DNA of 64,000 nucleotides. It comes from Aurantimicrobium minutum. Lineage in GTDB: Bacteria; Actinomycetota; Actinomycetes; Actinomycetales; Microbacteriaceae. The translations under genes and the position numbers were made by a program. The stretch spans positions 186,001 to 250,000 of the forward strand of contig NZ_JARXVT010000001.1 of NCBI RefSeq assembly GCF_029892845.1, given 5' to 3'. The notes beneath the pieces were generated by a model, which saw only the letters and a program-made list of their open reading frames with translations, was not told where the DNA came from and ran no database searches. Shown piece by piece: positions 1-8,113 of the stretch (position 1 is the first letter of the stretch; the number at the start of each line of letters is the position of its first letter).

Positions 1-1167
1 GCATCGACTTTCCCATTCAATGCTTGGGCTCAAACTCTGTATGCCGTTTGGGGAGTGTCAACAAGAACAGTGACATTCCATGCGGACTTTAATGGTGCGT
101 CTCCTGCCACAACAACACAGTCAGGTAACTCTGGTACCTCAGCTAATCTAAACGGCACGTTTACCCGTCCTGGTTACATGTTGAGTGGTTGGGCCACAAA
201 CTCAGGTGGCCCAACAACATATTCTCCGGTCCAAAACTTCACCTTTAACGCTGACACAGACCTCTATGCTTTGTGGACGGCAAACACAAACACAGTCACC
301 TATCACAGTGACCATGGTGTTGTACCTGGTAACGGATCCTTTTCCACGGGGGGAAATCTCACCCTGCCTTCACCTTTGTCCGCAGCGGGATATCGGTTCG
401 ATGGCTGGTTCGAGGCTTCGTCTGGAGGTTTAGCCCTTTCAAGCGGATATAACCCTTCAGCAACAAACAACATTGATATTTACGCTCATTGGACATCACT
501 TTTGCGGACCGTTAGTTTCAACGCAAATGGCGGTACTGGAATCATGCCAGATCAATCAGGCTTTGCAACCACAACCTTGAATACAAACACAATCGCTAGA
601 ACTGGTTATGGCTTCACTGGTTGGAACACCATTGCTAACGGTTCTGGTACTGCTTACGCAGTTGACGCAACCCACCCATTCACTTCAAGTGAAACCCTCT
701 ACGCACAGTGGCGGGCACTTCCAGCTACTCCAATTGCTGCAGTAGATATCCAAGTTCCAGTTGGATCGGCAATTGCTAACGCTCCTGTTGACCTCGATGT
801 AGACGGCCTCAAGGACCAGACCGGCTACACCGTAACCGTGTTCTCCACCCCTCAGATCATTGACCAGGGAACAATCTGGTCAGGACGCTTAAACACGACG
901 GTTCGTATTCCTTCGAACCTTGAAGCGGGTTGGCACCGATTGGTCATTGAGGGAACAGCAGCAGACGGAACTCCCTGGACTGAAGAGAACTTCTTCAAGG
1001 TTTCTCCAGGAGGCATCCTCCTGGCAACGAGTGAAGTTGTTCCTGCAGAACTCGCAATGACAGGTAGTCAGGCAGTTCCTGTGTTCTATAGCGCAGGCTT
1101 CCTAATTCTGCTGGGCTTCGGATTCCTTGCTGCGAATGTGACTCTTCGCCGTCGCAACAACAAGTAA
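1..1167 (+). CDS. Wall-anchored surface protein with InlB B-type repeats (5' end missing)
   Basis: The window opens inside this gene: the frame is open from base 1 and 388 residues are visible. They form Listeria-Bacteroides (InlB B / Flg_new) repeats of about 70 residues, each closing on a LYAxW signature (TLYAVW, DLYALW, DIYAHW, TLYAQW), so three full units and the tail of a fourth are present. A beta-rich segment follows, then a C-terminal sorting signal: LAMTG (bases 1051-1065), about 20 hydrophobic residues and a RRRNNK tail. LAxTG is the motif used by class E sortases of high-GC Gram-positives, so covalent display on peptidoglycan is inferred. The GTG at base 55 lies inside the repeats and is not the real start. 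Function is probably adhesion or scaffolding; the ligand is unknown. Confidence 0.85.
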   Translation, partial: ASTFPFNAWAQTLYAVWGVSTRTVTFHADFNGASPATTTQSGNSGTSANLNGTFTRPGYMLSGWATNSGGPTTYSPVQNFTFNADTDLYALWTANTNTVTYHSDHGVVPGNGSFSTGGNLTLPSPLSAAGYRFDGWFEASSGGLALSSGYNPSATNNIDIYAHWTSLLRTVSFNANGGTGIMPDQSGFATTTLNTNTIARTGYGFTGWNTIANGSGTAYAVDATHPFTSSETLYAQWRALPATPIAAVDIQVPVGSAIANAPVDLDVDGLKDQTGYTVTVFSTPQIIDQGTIWSGRLNTTVRIPSNLEAGWHRLVIEGTAADGTPWTEENFFKVSPGGILLATSEVVPAELAMTGSQAVPVFYSAGFLILLGFGFLAANVTLRRRNNK

Positions 1168-1217
1168 CAGCAGATCCGTCTGGGTCACACCGAGGACTTT
1201 CTCAACCTGACCTGCTT

Positions 1218-1248
1218 CGTGAGGCCCCGGCTATGCCGGGGCCTCACG
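1218..1248 (+). terminator. Rho-independent-like hairpin after the surface protein gene
   Basis: A perfect 13-bp GC-rich stem (CGTGAGGCCCCGG, bases 1218-1230; partner 1236-1248) encloses the loop CTATG. It lies 50 bases after the stop codon. There is no long T-run, which is common for actinobacterial terminators. Confidence 0.8.
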
Positions 1249-1367
1249 AGGTTAACAACATGTACTCCACAATTACTGAGAAGTAGTACTTATCCGCGAA
1301 TCCAGGGGATTGGAGAATGAACACCGCCAGGGTTTCTATATTCGTTCCATGACAACCACATATGCAC

Positions 1368-1392
1368 TTGTATATACTTTGGATATATACAA
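1368..1392. promoter_or_regulatory. Inverted repeat, probable VapBC autoregulatory operator
   Basis: A perfect 9-bp inverted repeat, TTGTATATA (1368-1376) and TATATACAA (1384-1392), is separated by 7 bases. Its right edge runs into the AAGGAG ribosome binding site of vapB, so a protein bound here would cover the promoter and leader. VapB-VapC complexes usually bind such palindromes in their own promoters; binding here is inferred. Confidence 0.65.
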
Positions 1393-1402
1393 GGAGCCAC
1401 CG

Positions 1403-1645
1403 GTGATTACAAGCAAACTATTTCTGAACAACACCACCCAAGCGGTGAGGTTGCCCAAAGAAGTTGCATTTCCCCCACATGTTTCAGAGGTTGAAATTAT
1501 TGTTCAGGGGAATAACAGACTTCTAGTACCCAAAAAAGACTTAATAAGTTGGATGCTTGAATCTCCTGGATTTACGGATGATTTCACTACTGACCCTCCT
1601 GAAAATGAACTTCCACCTAGAGAGTTCTCGTGGGACGAGGAATGA
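1403..1645 (+). CDS. vapB: VapB-type antitoxin (AbrB-like fold)
   Basis: An 80-residue protein begins ITSKLFLNNTTQAVRLPKEV after its start codon, the typical N-terminal swapped-hairpin (SpoVT/AbrB-like) DNA-binding segment of VapB antitoxins. The C-terminal half is acidic and Pro-rich (SPGFTDDFTTDPPENELPP) and ends in FSWDEE, as expected for the toxin-wrapping tail. I chose the GTG at 1403 because AAGGAG lies seven bases upstream and family similarity begins there; a longer open frame reaches back to 1310 but would include the operator. The stop overlaps the vapC start as ATGA. It should neutralise the downstream RNase and repress the operon. Confidence 0.85.
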   Translation: MITSKLFLNNTTQAVRLPKEVAFPPHVSEVEIIVQGNNRLLVPKKDLISWMLESPGFTDDFTTDPPENELPPREFSWDEE

Positions 1646-2046
1646 AATTTTTGGTAGATAGTGATGTTCTCATCGAACTCATCAGAATGAAAAAGATTGA
1701 TGTAGTTGAGAAATTTGAGACTCATTATTCAGATTGCGTTCTTTCCAGCGTGACGGTTGCAGAACTGGATTATGGGGTTAGGAAATCTCAAAAACAAGAG
1801 CATAATCGTGAACAGCTTGACCGAGTGCTGCAGGTTTTCAGGGTTATTGACTTCACTTATCAGGATGCGTTACATGCAGGTGAAATTCGTGCAGAGCTTG
1901 AAAGCACCGGACGACGAATTGGTGAGCACGATACTTTAATCGCTGCACAGGCTCGATCGAGGGAACTAACTCTCGTAACGGGAAATGTTCGAGAATTCGA
2001 ACGTGTACCAGGACTACGCGTGGAGAACTGGCTGGAAGCTCGTTAG
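1642..2046 (+). CDS. vapC: VapC-type PIN-domain ribonuclease toxin
   Basis: A 134-residue PIN-domain protein of normal VapC length. The acidic metal-site residues appear as D6 (FLVDSDVLIEL), E41 (VAELDYG) and D97 (GEHDTLIAAQA). The fourth position is in TGNVREFERVPGL, the usual VapC/FitB signature. Members cleave tRNA or rRNA with Mg2+ when freed from their antitoxin. The ATG at 1642 overlaps the vapB stop by four bases, which suggests translational coupling; an upstream in-frame GTG at 1630 is less likely. The stop overlaps by four bases the stop of the convergent gene on the other strand. Target RNA cannot be read from sequence. Confidence 0.9.
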   Translation: MKFLVDSDVLIELIRMKKIDVVEKFETHYSDCVLSSVTVAELDYGVRKSQKQEHNREQLDRVLQVFRVIDFTYQDALHAGEIRAELESTGRRIGEHDTLIAAQARSRELTLVTGNVREFERVPGLRVENWLEAR

Positions 2047-2888
2047 TTCTTGACAGGAGGGGTGCACTCTGCCCACAGTGCACTGTGAGGGAATGACTCC
2101 TCTAATACCTGCAGTGTTTCTTGGATAGGTACTGGTTCAAGTGTGGGGGTTCCAAATACTGGAGCCAGTGGGGCATCCAGCACTGTGAGCGCAAAGAGGA
2201 TGACGGCAAGCATGCCCCATGACATTCCTGCGGAGATGCGAGCCAGAAGTTTACGGTCAGCTAAGTGCATGGCCAAGAGCGCCGTCATGACAAAACTGGA
2301 GAAGTAGATCACCAGCCACACCACAAAAGGAATCAGCGCAGAGTTGCCCATGACGAGTTCTTCACGAGCACTGGTCAGTTCTGCAGCCCCAGAAGCCAAA
2401 ATGGGGAAGTTCTGCTGCTGCTGAATGGTGGTGAGATCCACATGTGCAACATCCGTGTTGAGCTTGAGGAGCCAGTCCGTGGTGATGGGTGATCCACCTC
2501 GTTGACCGTTGCCGATTTCAACCCAGTCATCGGTGGCGCTGGAGCGAAGTGCACAAGCCACATCTCGGCGAATCTCGAGGCGCTGGTCTTCTGCCAATGA
2601 TTCAGAGGCAGAGAAGATGGTGAGGCTGCTGCGCCCCATGCTTTGAATGCTGCCCTTGGTGTCGTCGAAATCTGCAACAGCAAAGCTGAGAAGGAGGCCC
2701 AGCAGAATTCCGACTGCACCTCCCACAAACGCCAGGGTGTCTGACAGGCGACCGAGTTCGTGACCCTTCAGGTCACCTTCTTTAAATCGCTTGTCAGCAA
2801 ATTTGTGGATTAGTCCACCAGCGAACCATCCCAAGAGCACACATCCGAGCAGGATGCCCTGAGTAATGAGGACTTGGGTGGTGAGCAT
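2043..2888 (-). CDS. DUF4239-like integral membrane protein
   Basis: A 281-residue protein with two hydrophobic helices near the N-terminus (about residues 6-25 and 50-75) and two near 185-210 and 217-240, enclosing a long soluble loop. The overall layout resembles the DUF4239 'bestrophin-like domain' family; I do not recognise a precise function. Its ATG lies five bases after the stop of the fructokinase gene, so it is probably the last gene of a gnd / kinase / membrane protein operon. The stop overlaps the vapC stop on the opposite strand by four bases. No catalytic motif was found. Confidence 0.7.
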   Translation of the reverse strand: MLTTQVLITQGILLGCVLLGWFAGGLIHKFADKRFKEGDLKGHELGRLSDTLAFVGGAVGILLGLLLSFAVADFDDTKGSIQSMGRSSLTIFSASESLAEDQRLEIRRDVACALRSSATDDWVEIGNGQRGGSPITTDWLLKLNTDVAHVDLTTIQQQQNFPILASGAAELTSAREELVMGNSALIPFVVWLVIYFSSFVMTALLAMHLADRKLLARISAGMSWGMLAVILFALTVLDAPLAPVFGTPTLEPVPIQETLQVLEESFPHSALWAECTPPVKN

Positions 2889-2893
2889 AAGAA

Positions 2894-3838
2894 TTACAAG
2901 CCTAGTTCCGCGAGCGTGGGTGGATTACACCCAGCTCGTGAACACGTAATGGCGCCCACCTCAGCTGCGAGGGTGAGGAGGTCGATCCACTCGTCCAGGG
3001 TGACCTTGGCCAAGAGTTCCTCTGCGTTGCCGCCGAGGGCACCACGCTGCTGGAGGCCATAGAGGGTTGCACCCAGGAACGAGTCTCCTGCTCCGACGGT
3101 GTCGACGAGCTCAATCACGGGGGCCTTCACGCTCACGGTGTCACCGGTTGGAGTGAACAGAGTTGCGCCATCGGCACCACGGGTCATGATGACGTGGTGG
3201 CCAGCACCTGCCCACAGGCGGGCGGTGTCAACGGGGGAGCGGTCAGGGTAGAGCCAGGCAAGGTCATCATCGGATGCCTTGACGATGTGGGCCAGCTTGA
3301 TTTGGCGCTCCACGCGCACCGTCTCGTTCTCGCGCTCAAAGCCGAGGCCGGGGCGGATGTTGAGGTCAATGACAACAGTGGAGTTCTCGGTGGAATGCAA
3401 GTGACCTGCGAGGTTCTCAATCACCGAAGCACCAGGCTCAATGGCGGTCGCTACAGAACCAATCACGAGAGCAGCAGGTGGTTCCACCTCGAGGTGAACG
3501 AAAGCTCCCAGGGTCCAACCCCAGTCAGCAGTTCCCTTGAGGTAAAAGCTGTAACTTGCCTTGCCCTGTTCATCTAGTGATGCCACGGCAAGCGAGGTGG
3601 GATCGCTGGTGCGCTCCACTAGGGAGAGGTCGATCTTCTCTGGCGAGAGCCAGTCGTGCAGCTTCTGGCCAAACTTGTCGTCACTCATGCGGCCAGCGAA
3701 GCTGACGTGTGCACCAAGACGAGCTAAAGCAATAGACACATTTGCGGGTGCTCCACCAGGCTTCGCCTGGTAGTTGCCATCTGGCTGCTGGATGAGGTCG
3801 ATTAACGCCTCACCAATGACCACAATGCGATCACTCAT
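2894..3838 (-). CDS. PfkB-family sugar kinase, probable fructokinase
   Basis: A 314-residue ribokinase/PfkB-family kinase. The N-terminal signature is VIGEALIDLI followed by PGGAPANVSIALARLG, which binds the sugar. The C-terminal signature DTVGAGDSF holds the catalytic Asp and the anion hole. Overall it looks most like bacterial fructokinases (EC 2.7.1.4), phosphorylating fructose to fructose-6-phosphate. AGGAG lies six to seven bases upstream of the ATG. It follows gnd by 42 bases on the same strand. The fructose could come from the amylosucrase encoded at 26475-28403; this link is inference. Other substrates (2-keto-3-deoxygluconate, ribose) are not excluded. Confidence 0.85.
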   Translation of the reverse strand: MSDRIVVIGEALIDLIQQPDGNYQAKPGGAPANVSIALARLGAHVSFAGRMSDDKFGQKLHDWLSPEKIDLSLVERTSDPTSLAVASLDEQGKASYSFYLKGTADWGWTLGAFVHLEVEPPAALVIGSVATAIEPGASVIENLAGHLHSTENSTVVIDLNIRPGLGFERENETVRVERQIKLAHIVKASDDDLAWLYPDRSPVDTARLWAGAGHHVIMTRGADGATLFTPTGDTVSVKAPVIELVDTVGAGDSFLGATLYGLQQRGALGGNAEELLAKVTLDEWIDLLTLAAEVGAITCSRAGCNPPTLAELGL

Positions 3839-3880
3839 GGATGTCTCCTTCGGGCGGGGGAGGGATTTCCCGCGAGTGAG

Positions 3881-5329
3881 TTAGTGGGTGCTGGGCTCAG
3901 CTTCGATCTCAGTGCGGTCACCAGACCACAGGGTGTGGAATGTGCCAGGCATGTCGATGCGCTTGTAGGTGTGTGCACCGAAGAAGTCGCGCTGTCCCTG
4001 AACAACAGAGGCAGGAAGACGCTCAGCACGCAGACCGTCGTAGTAGGACAGAGAGGATGCAAATGCGGGGATGGGGTAACCAGCCAGCGAAGCGCCAGCC
4101 ACAATGCGACGCCATGCGCCCAGTGACTTAGCAACAGCGTCGGTGAAGTAGCCATCGAGCAGCAGGGACAGCAGGTTGGCGTCCTTGCCGTAGGCCTCAG
4201 CAATGCGGTTGAGGAACTGAGCTCGGATGATGCAACCACCACGCCAGATCTTGGACACAGCGCCCAAGTCGATGTTCCAGTTGTATTCCTTGGCGCCGGC
4301 GCGAATAGCGTCGAAGCCCTGTGCGTAGGCAACAATCTTGGATGCATAGAGTGCACGGCGCACGTCTTCAACAAAAGCAGCCTTGTCTTCAACGTTGTAA
4401 GCAACGGTGTCAGCAGGCAGGTTGTTGGCAGCATCTCGCTGTGCACGCTGTGAAGAAAGCGAACGAGCGAAGACAGCTTCAGCAATTCCGGAAACAGGAA
4501 CGCCCAAGTTCAGTGAGGTCTGAACAGTCCAGACGCCGGTGCCCTTCGAGCCAGCCTCGTCGAGGATGACATCAACCAGTGGCTTACCGGTCTTGGCATC
4601 AACCTGCTTGAGAACCTCAGCTGTGATCTCGATCAGGTAGGACTCGAGCTCGCCCTTGTTCCATTCGGTGAAGATGTCTGCGATCTCGGCAGGAGCAAAG
4701 CCACCAATGTTGCGCAGCAGGTCGTATGCCTCAGCGATGAGCTGCATATCTGCATACTCAATACCGTTGTGAATCATCTTCACAAAGTGACCAGCACCGT
4801 CGGTGCCCACGTGAGTTACACAAGGCTCACCCTCAGCAACGGCAGCAATGGAAGAAAGGATGGGGCCGAGGGTCTTGTAGGACTCGGCTGAACCACCAGG
4901 CATGATGCTGGGGCCCTTGAGCGCACCCTCTTCACCACCGGAAATACCGGCACCAACAAAGTGAACGCCGGTGGGGGAGATAGCGGCCTCACGGCGCAAA
5001 GTGTCAGTGAAGAGTGCGTTTCCACCATCAACGATGATGTCGCCGGGCTCGAAACGCTCAGCCAGCTGGCTGATCACAGCGTCAGTTCCGGCACCGGCCT
5101 GAACCATGATGATCGCGGTGCGAGGCTGTGCCAGTGAGGCCACGAAATCATCGATGGTCTCGGACGCGATGAAACCTGCTTCTGGGTGCTCGGTGATGAG
5201 CTGCTCGGTGCGTGCATAGGAGCGGTTGTACACCGCAACGGTGTTGCCTTCGCGGCTGGCGAGGTTACGTGCCAAGTTCGAACCCATAACGGCGAGTCCA
5301 ACGACTCCGATGTTTGCCTTCGCGCTCAC
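3881..5329 (-). CDS. gnd: 6-phosphogluconate dehydrogenase, decarboxylating
   Basis: A 482-residue protein, the usual length of homodimeric 6PGDH. It converts 6-phosphogluconate to ribulose-5-phosphate and CO2 with NADP+ in the oxidative pentose phosphate pathway. The Rossmann loop GLAVMGSNLARNLA followed by YNRS indicates NADP binding. The signature KMIHNGIEYADMQ contains the catalytic Lys and substrate residues, and the all-alpha C-terminal part ends in the conserved HTLWSGDR-like tail. The start is GTG with AGGAG seven bases upstream. It heads a minus-strand operon with the fructokinase gene. Confidence 0.96.
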   Translation of the reverse strand: MSAKANIGVVGLAVMGSNLARNLASREGNTVAVYNRSYARTEQLITEHPEAGFIASETIDDFVASLAQPRTAIIMVQAGAGTDAVISQLAERFEPGDIIVDGGNALFTDTLRREAAISPTGVHFVGAGISGGEEGALKGPSIMPGGSAESYKTLGPILSSIAAVAEGEPCVTHVGTDGAGHFVKMIHNGIEYADMQLIAEAYDLLRNIGGFAPAEIADIFTEWNKGELESYLIEITAEVLKQVDAKTGKPLVDVILDEAGSKGTGVWTVQTSLNLGVPVSGIAEAVFARSLSSQRAQRDAANNLPADTVAYNVEDKAAFVEDVRRALYASKIVAYAQGFDAIRAGAKEYNWNIDLGAVSKIWRGGCIIRAQFLNRIAEAYGKDANLLSLLLDGYFTDAVAKSLGAWRRIVAGASLAGYPIPAFASSLSYYDGLRAERLPASVVQGQRDFFGAHTYKRIDMPGTFHTLWSGDRTEIEAEPSTH

Positions 5330-5622
5330 GAATGCGTCTCCTAGCTCAAGAAAAGAAAAAGTGGGAAAAGTAGAGGTATTCAGTCGTCTCTTAAGGAATA
5401 AAGTCTCTGCCTCAATCGTACCTGACCGCAGATTGGCTTCTTTCCCCGATTTCGCGCTGTTACGCCTTTGCCGATACAGTAAAGACGTACTTCGGCGAGG
5501 GATATCTCTTGGATATCCGTTATCGACGCGGTGGAATGTGGCTCTCGCCGTTTCCTCACGCTGACATGCGTTCGAGTTGAAATAACGATTGAGGCCACGG
5601 CCTCACAGATTAGGAGGCCATC
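5330..5622. promoter_or_regulatory. Divergent intergenic region between gnd and rplY, with an inverted repeat
   Basis: This 293-base gap must hold the promoters for gnd (left) and rplY-pth (right). A 7-bp inverted repeat, GGATATC (5500-5506) and GATATCC (5512-5518), sits about 105 bases before rplY. A weak -10-like TACAGT lies at 5475-5480. No small gene with a ribosome binding site was seen; the open frames crossing the gap are shadows. Confidence 0.45.
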
Positions 5623-6336
5623 ATGGCTGAAGTTGATAACAAGGTACCCGCAGAGGTACGTACCCAGTTCGGTAAGGGCTTTGCTCGCCGTCTGCGCGCT
5701 GCTGGTCAGATTCCTGCAGTTGTATACGGTCACGGTGCAGAGGTTCAGCACGTTGCTGTTCCAGCACACCAGGTTCGCCTTCTTCTTCGTAAGAAGAACG
5801 CAATCCTCGACCTTCAGATCGATGGCAAGAGCCAGCTGACTCTGGTGAAGGATGTCCAGAAGGACCCCGTACTCCAGATCATCGAGCACATCGACCTCGT
5901 TGTTGTGAACCAGGGTGAGAAGGTTCTCGTGAACGTTCCTCTCCACATCGTGGGAACCCAGCAGTCCGGTGCAGTTCTTGAGCTCGACGCTAAGACTGTT
6001 CCTCTTCTCGCTAACGCAACTCACATTCCTGAGTTCATCGAGATCAACATTGAGGGCAAGGCTCCTGGCTTCCGCGTAACCTTCGCTGAGCTTGAGCTTC
6101 CTTCGGACGCAATCATCGATGGCGACTCAACCCGCCTCGTTGTTCACGTTCACTCTCCTTCAGCTAAGGACCTCGCTGAGTCCGGCGACGAGCTCGCAGC
6201 AGAACTTGCTGACGACGCAGCACACGCTGAGCACAAGGCAGAAATCCACGCTGAGCAGCACGACGCAGAGAAGGCAGCAGCTGAAGCTGACGCTGAGCTC
6301 TCCGGTGCAGCTGCTGCAGCTGAGGCTGCTGAGTAA
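5623..6336 (+). CDS. rplY: 50S ribosomal protein L25 / general stress protein Ctc
   Basis: A 237-residue bL25 of the long CTC type. The N-terminal half is the 5S-rRNA-binding domain (RTQFGKGFARRLRAAGQIPAVVYG is the family opening), followed by the beta-rich TL5 domain. The last 50 residues are an Ala/Glu-rich acidic tail typical of actinobacterial versions. It binds 5S rRNA in the central protuberance. AGGAGG lies upstream of the ATG. pth follows eight bases later, an arrangement common in actinobacteria. Confidence 0.95.
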   Translation: MAEVDNKVPAEVRTQFGKGFARRLRAAGQIPAVVYGHGAEVQHVAVPAHQVRLLLRKKNAILDLQIDGKSQLTLVKDVQKDPVLQIIEHIDLVVVNQGEKVLVNVPLHIVGTQQSGAVLELDAKTVPLLANATHIPEFIEINIEGKAPGFRVTFAELELPSDAIIDGDSTRLVVHVHSPSAKDLAESGDELAAELADDAAHAEHKAEIHAEQHDAEKAAAEADAELSGAAAAAEAAE

Positions 6337-6344
6337 TAACTCAA

Positions 6345-6926
6345 TTGAGCACAACCTGGCTTGTAGTCGGGCTCGGTAACCCCGGGCCCGACTACGCCGG
6401 TCATCGCCACAATGTGGGACAGATGGCTGTGTCGCAGTTGGCCAGCGACATCGGTGCGACTTTCAAGTCGCACAAAGCAAATGCGCTTGTTGCAGAGGGT
6501 TGGGTGCGCCCCGGAGGCCCCAAACTCATCATTGCCAAGCCCAACACTTTTATGAACCTCTCAGGAGGGCCAGTGGCTAACCTGCTGAAGTTCTATGGCG
6601 TTGAGCCCGCCAACCTGATCGTTCTCCACGATGAGCTCGACATTGACTTTGACGTGATTCGTCTCAAGAGTAATGGCGGCCACGGCGGCCACAACGGCCT
6701 CCGCGACATCATCGCTGCCATTGGCACCAATGAGTTCAACCGCATTCGTATTGGTATTGGGCGCCCTCCTGGTCGTCAGGATGCCGCAGACTTCGTTCTC
6801 GCCAACTTCAACTCCTCTGAGCGCGAGATTCTGCCTCACGTTTTGGCGCATGCCACCGATGCAGTGGAGACCATCGCAGATGAGGGAATGCTTGCAGCGC
6901 AGCAGCGCTTCAATTCCCCTGCCTAG
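6345..6926 (+). CDS. pth: Peptidyl-tRNA hydrolase
   Basis: A 193-residue Pth1. It frees tRNA from peptidyl-tRNA released by stalled ribosomes. Visible motifs are VGLGNPGPDYAGHRHNVGQM with the catalytic His, KPNTFMNLSG, and LHDELDIDFDVIRLKSNGGHGGHNGLRDI with the catalytic Asp and substrate loop. The start is TTG eight bases after the rplY stop; no ATG exists before the family N-terminus. Co-transcription and translational coupling with rplY are likely. Confidence 0.95.
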   Translation: MSTTWLVVGLGNPGPDYAGHRHNVGQMAVSQLASDIGATFKSHKANALVAEGWVRPGGPKLIIAKPNTFMNLSGGPVANLLKFYGVEPANLIVLHDELDIDFDVIRLKSNGGHGGHNGLRDIIAAIGTNEFNRIRIGIGRPPGRQDAADFVLANFNSSEREILPHVLAHATDAVETIADEGMLAAQQRFNSPA

Positions 6927-6976
6927 TCTCAACAAACACTCAGCTGGCATCAAGAAAAACTGATTACCCTTAAATT

Positions 6977-8095
6977 ATGAAGTTCACCCCACGGGTTCAG
7001 ATGATTGCCGCTCTGGCTGTCAGTACAGTGCTGGTTGCCAGCACTGCCGTGGTTGTGGGCACCAACTTCGTCTCCACCCAGCAGAGTGCACAGGCTCAAG
7101 TCATCGACACTATTGCCACCGGTAATGAGCGTGTGCAGGCACTGACCGAGCGTGCTGCTGATCTTGAATTAGCAATCAAAAATGCCCAGACGATTCTCAC
7201 CGATTCCAGCGGCAAGGTTCTGGATGACGCATCTCGCCAAACCCTCGAGAAGTCCATCGTCCAGGCTCAAAAAACTCTGAAGATTCAAAAAGCCGAGCTG
7301 GTCAAACTCAAAGCCTCCGTCTCGAGTTTGAAAACTGCGGCTCCTTTGGATTTGTTGTGGCCTTATGGTCAGCAAGTTCGTGCAGAAGAAGTTCAGGCCA
7401 GCGACACCACCAGTGTTGAAGCACTGGTGAAAGCTGTGATGGCCTTGGGGACAGGCATTCAGAATGTCCAAACCGCTCAGTCTGCCTGGCAGGCAGAGCA
7501 AGACCGCATTGCTGCAGAACAAGCTGCTGCTGAAGCCGCCGCCGCAGCACAGGCTGCTGCTGCAGCCCGTCGTGCTGCGCAGGCCCAATCCCTGGAGCAA
7601 ACCGGTGGTTCCACCACCCCCACAGCTCCTTCCCCGCCCGTCACTGCTGCGGCCGCAGCACCCGTGAGCCAAGGTTTCAGTGCCGAGGCATATGTCACCG
7701 CACTAGCTCCCAACTCCTATGTCGTTTGGGAAAACGGCATGTGTGCCAGGCAGTTTGGCGCCAACGTCTATCTCTGTGGTTATGCCACGGTGAATCTCAA
7801 CGGCTCCAATACGGATCGTGTACCCATCACTCTGGATAGTTCGTTGACTGAGCGATACTCCAACAGCGTGGGAGTTTCCGTGCTAGTACACGAGGCCGCC
7901 CACGCCAGACAGTGGTGGAAATACGGTCCTTCCATCATGACCGCATACAACGCACTTGTTCCTGGTCAGACAGGATCGATGCCAGTGGAATGGATGGCGG
8001 ATTGCGCCACCATCGTGAAGTTGGGTTACAGCACCGGCTCGTACACTCGCAACTGCACGGCAGAACAACTCGCTGAGGCTGCCACGCTCTGGTGA
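6977..8095 (+). CDS. Secreted or membrane-anchored coiled-coil protein with an HEAAH metallopeptidase-like domain
   Basis: A 372-residue protein. An N-terminal hydrophobic segment (about residues 8-28) serves as signal or anchor. A long coiled coil follows (about 40-130), then a second helical stretch and an Ala/Gln-rich run (about 170-200). A Thr/Pro linker leads to a C-terminal domain of about 140 residues. That domain contains VLVHEAAHARQWWKYGP, a zincin-type HExxH, and 24 or so residues later EWMADC, which could give the third metal ligand. Cysteines in the domain suggest disulfides. I do not recognise the family. It may be a cell-surface metallopeptidase or an inactive fold. It sits 50 bases after pth and 18 bases before mfd. 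Confidence 0.7.
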   Translation: MKFTPRVQMIAALAVSTVLVASTAVVVGTNFVSTQQSAQAQVIDTIATGNERVQALTERAADLELAIKNAQTILTDSSGKVLDDASRQTLEKSIVQAQKTLKIQKAELVKLKASVSSLKTAAPLDLLWPYGQQVRAEEVQASDTTSVEALVKAVMALGTGIQNVQTAQSAWQAEQDRIAAEQAAAEAAAAAQAAAAARRAAQAQSLEQTGGSTTPTAPSPPVTAAAAAPVSQGFSAEAYVTALAPNSYVVWENGMCARQFGANVYLCGYATVNLNGSNTDRVPITLDSSLTERYSNSVGVSVLVHEAAHARQWWKYGPSIMTAYNALVPGQTGSMPVEWMADCATIVKLGYSTGSYTRNCTAEQLAEAATLW

Positions 8096-8113
8096 GCGCC
8101 ATAGACTAACGTC

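Noticed and set aside
5380-6024. Minus-strand open frame of 214 codons overlapping rplY
   Set aside because: Opposes a well-supported ribosomal protein gene and runs into its promoter region.
7169-7672. Gly/Ser/Cys-rich minus-strand open frame opposite the secreted coiled-coil gene
   Set aside because: Low-complexity mirror of the Ala/Gln-rich stretch; no ribosome binding site.
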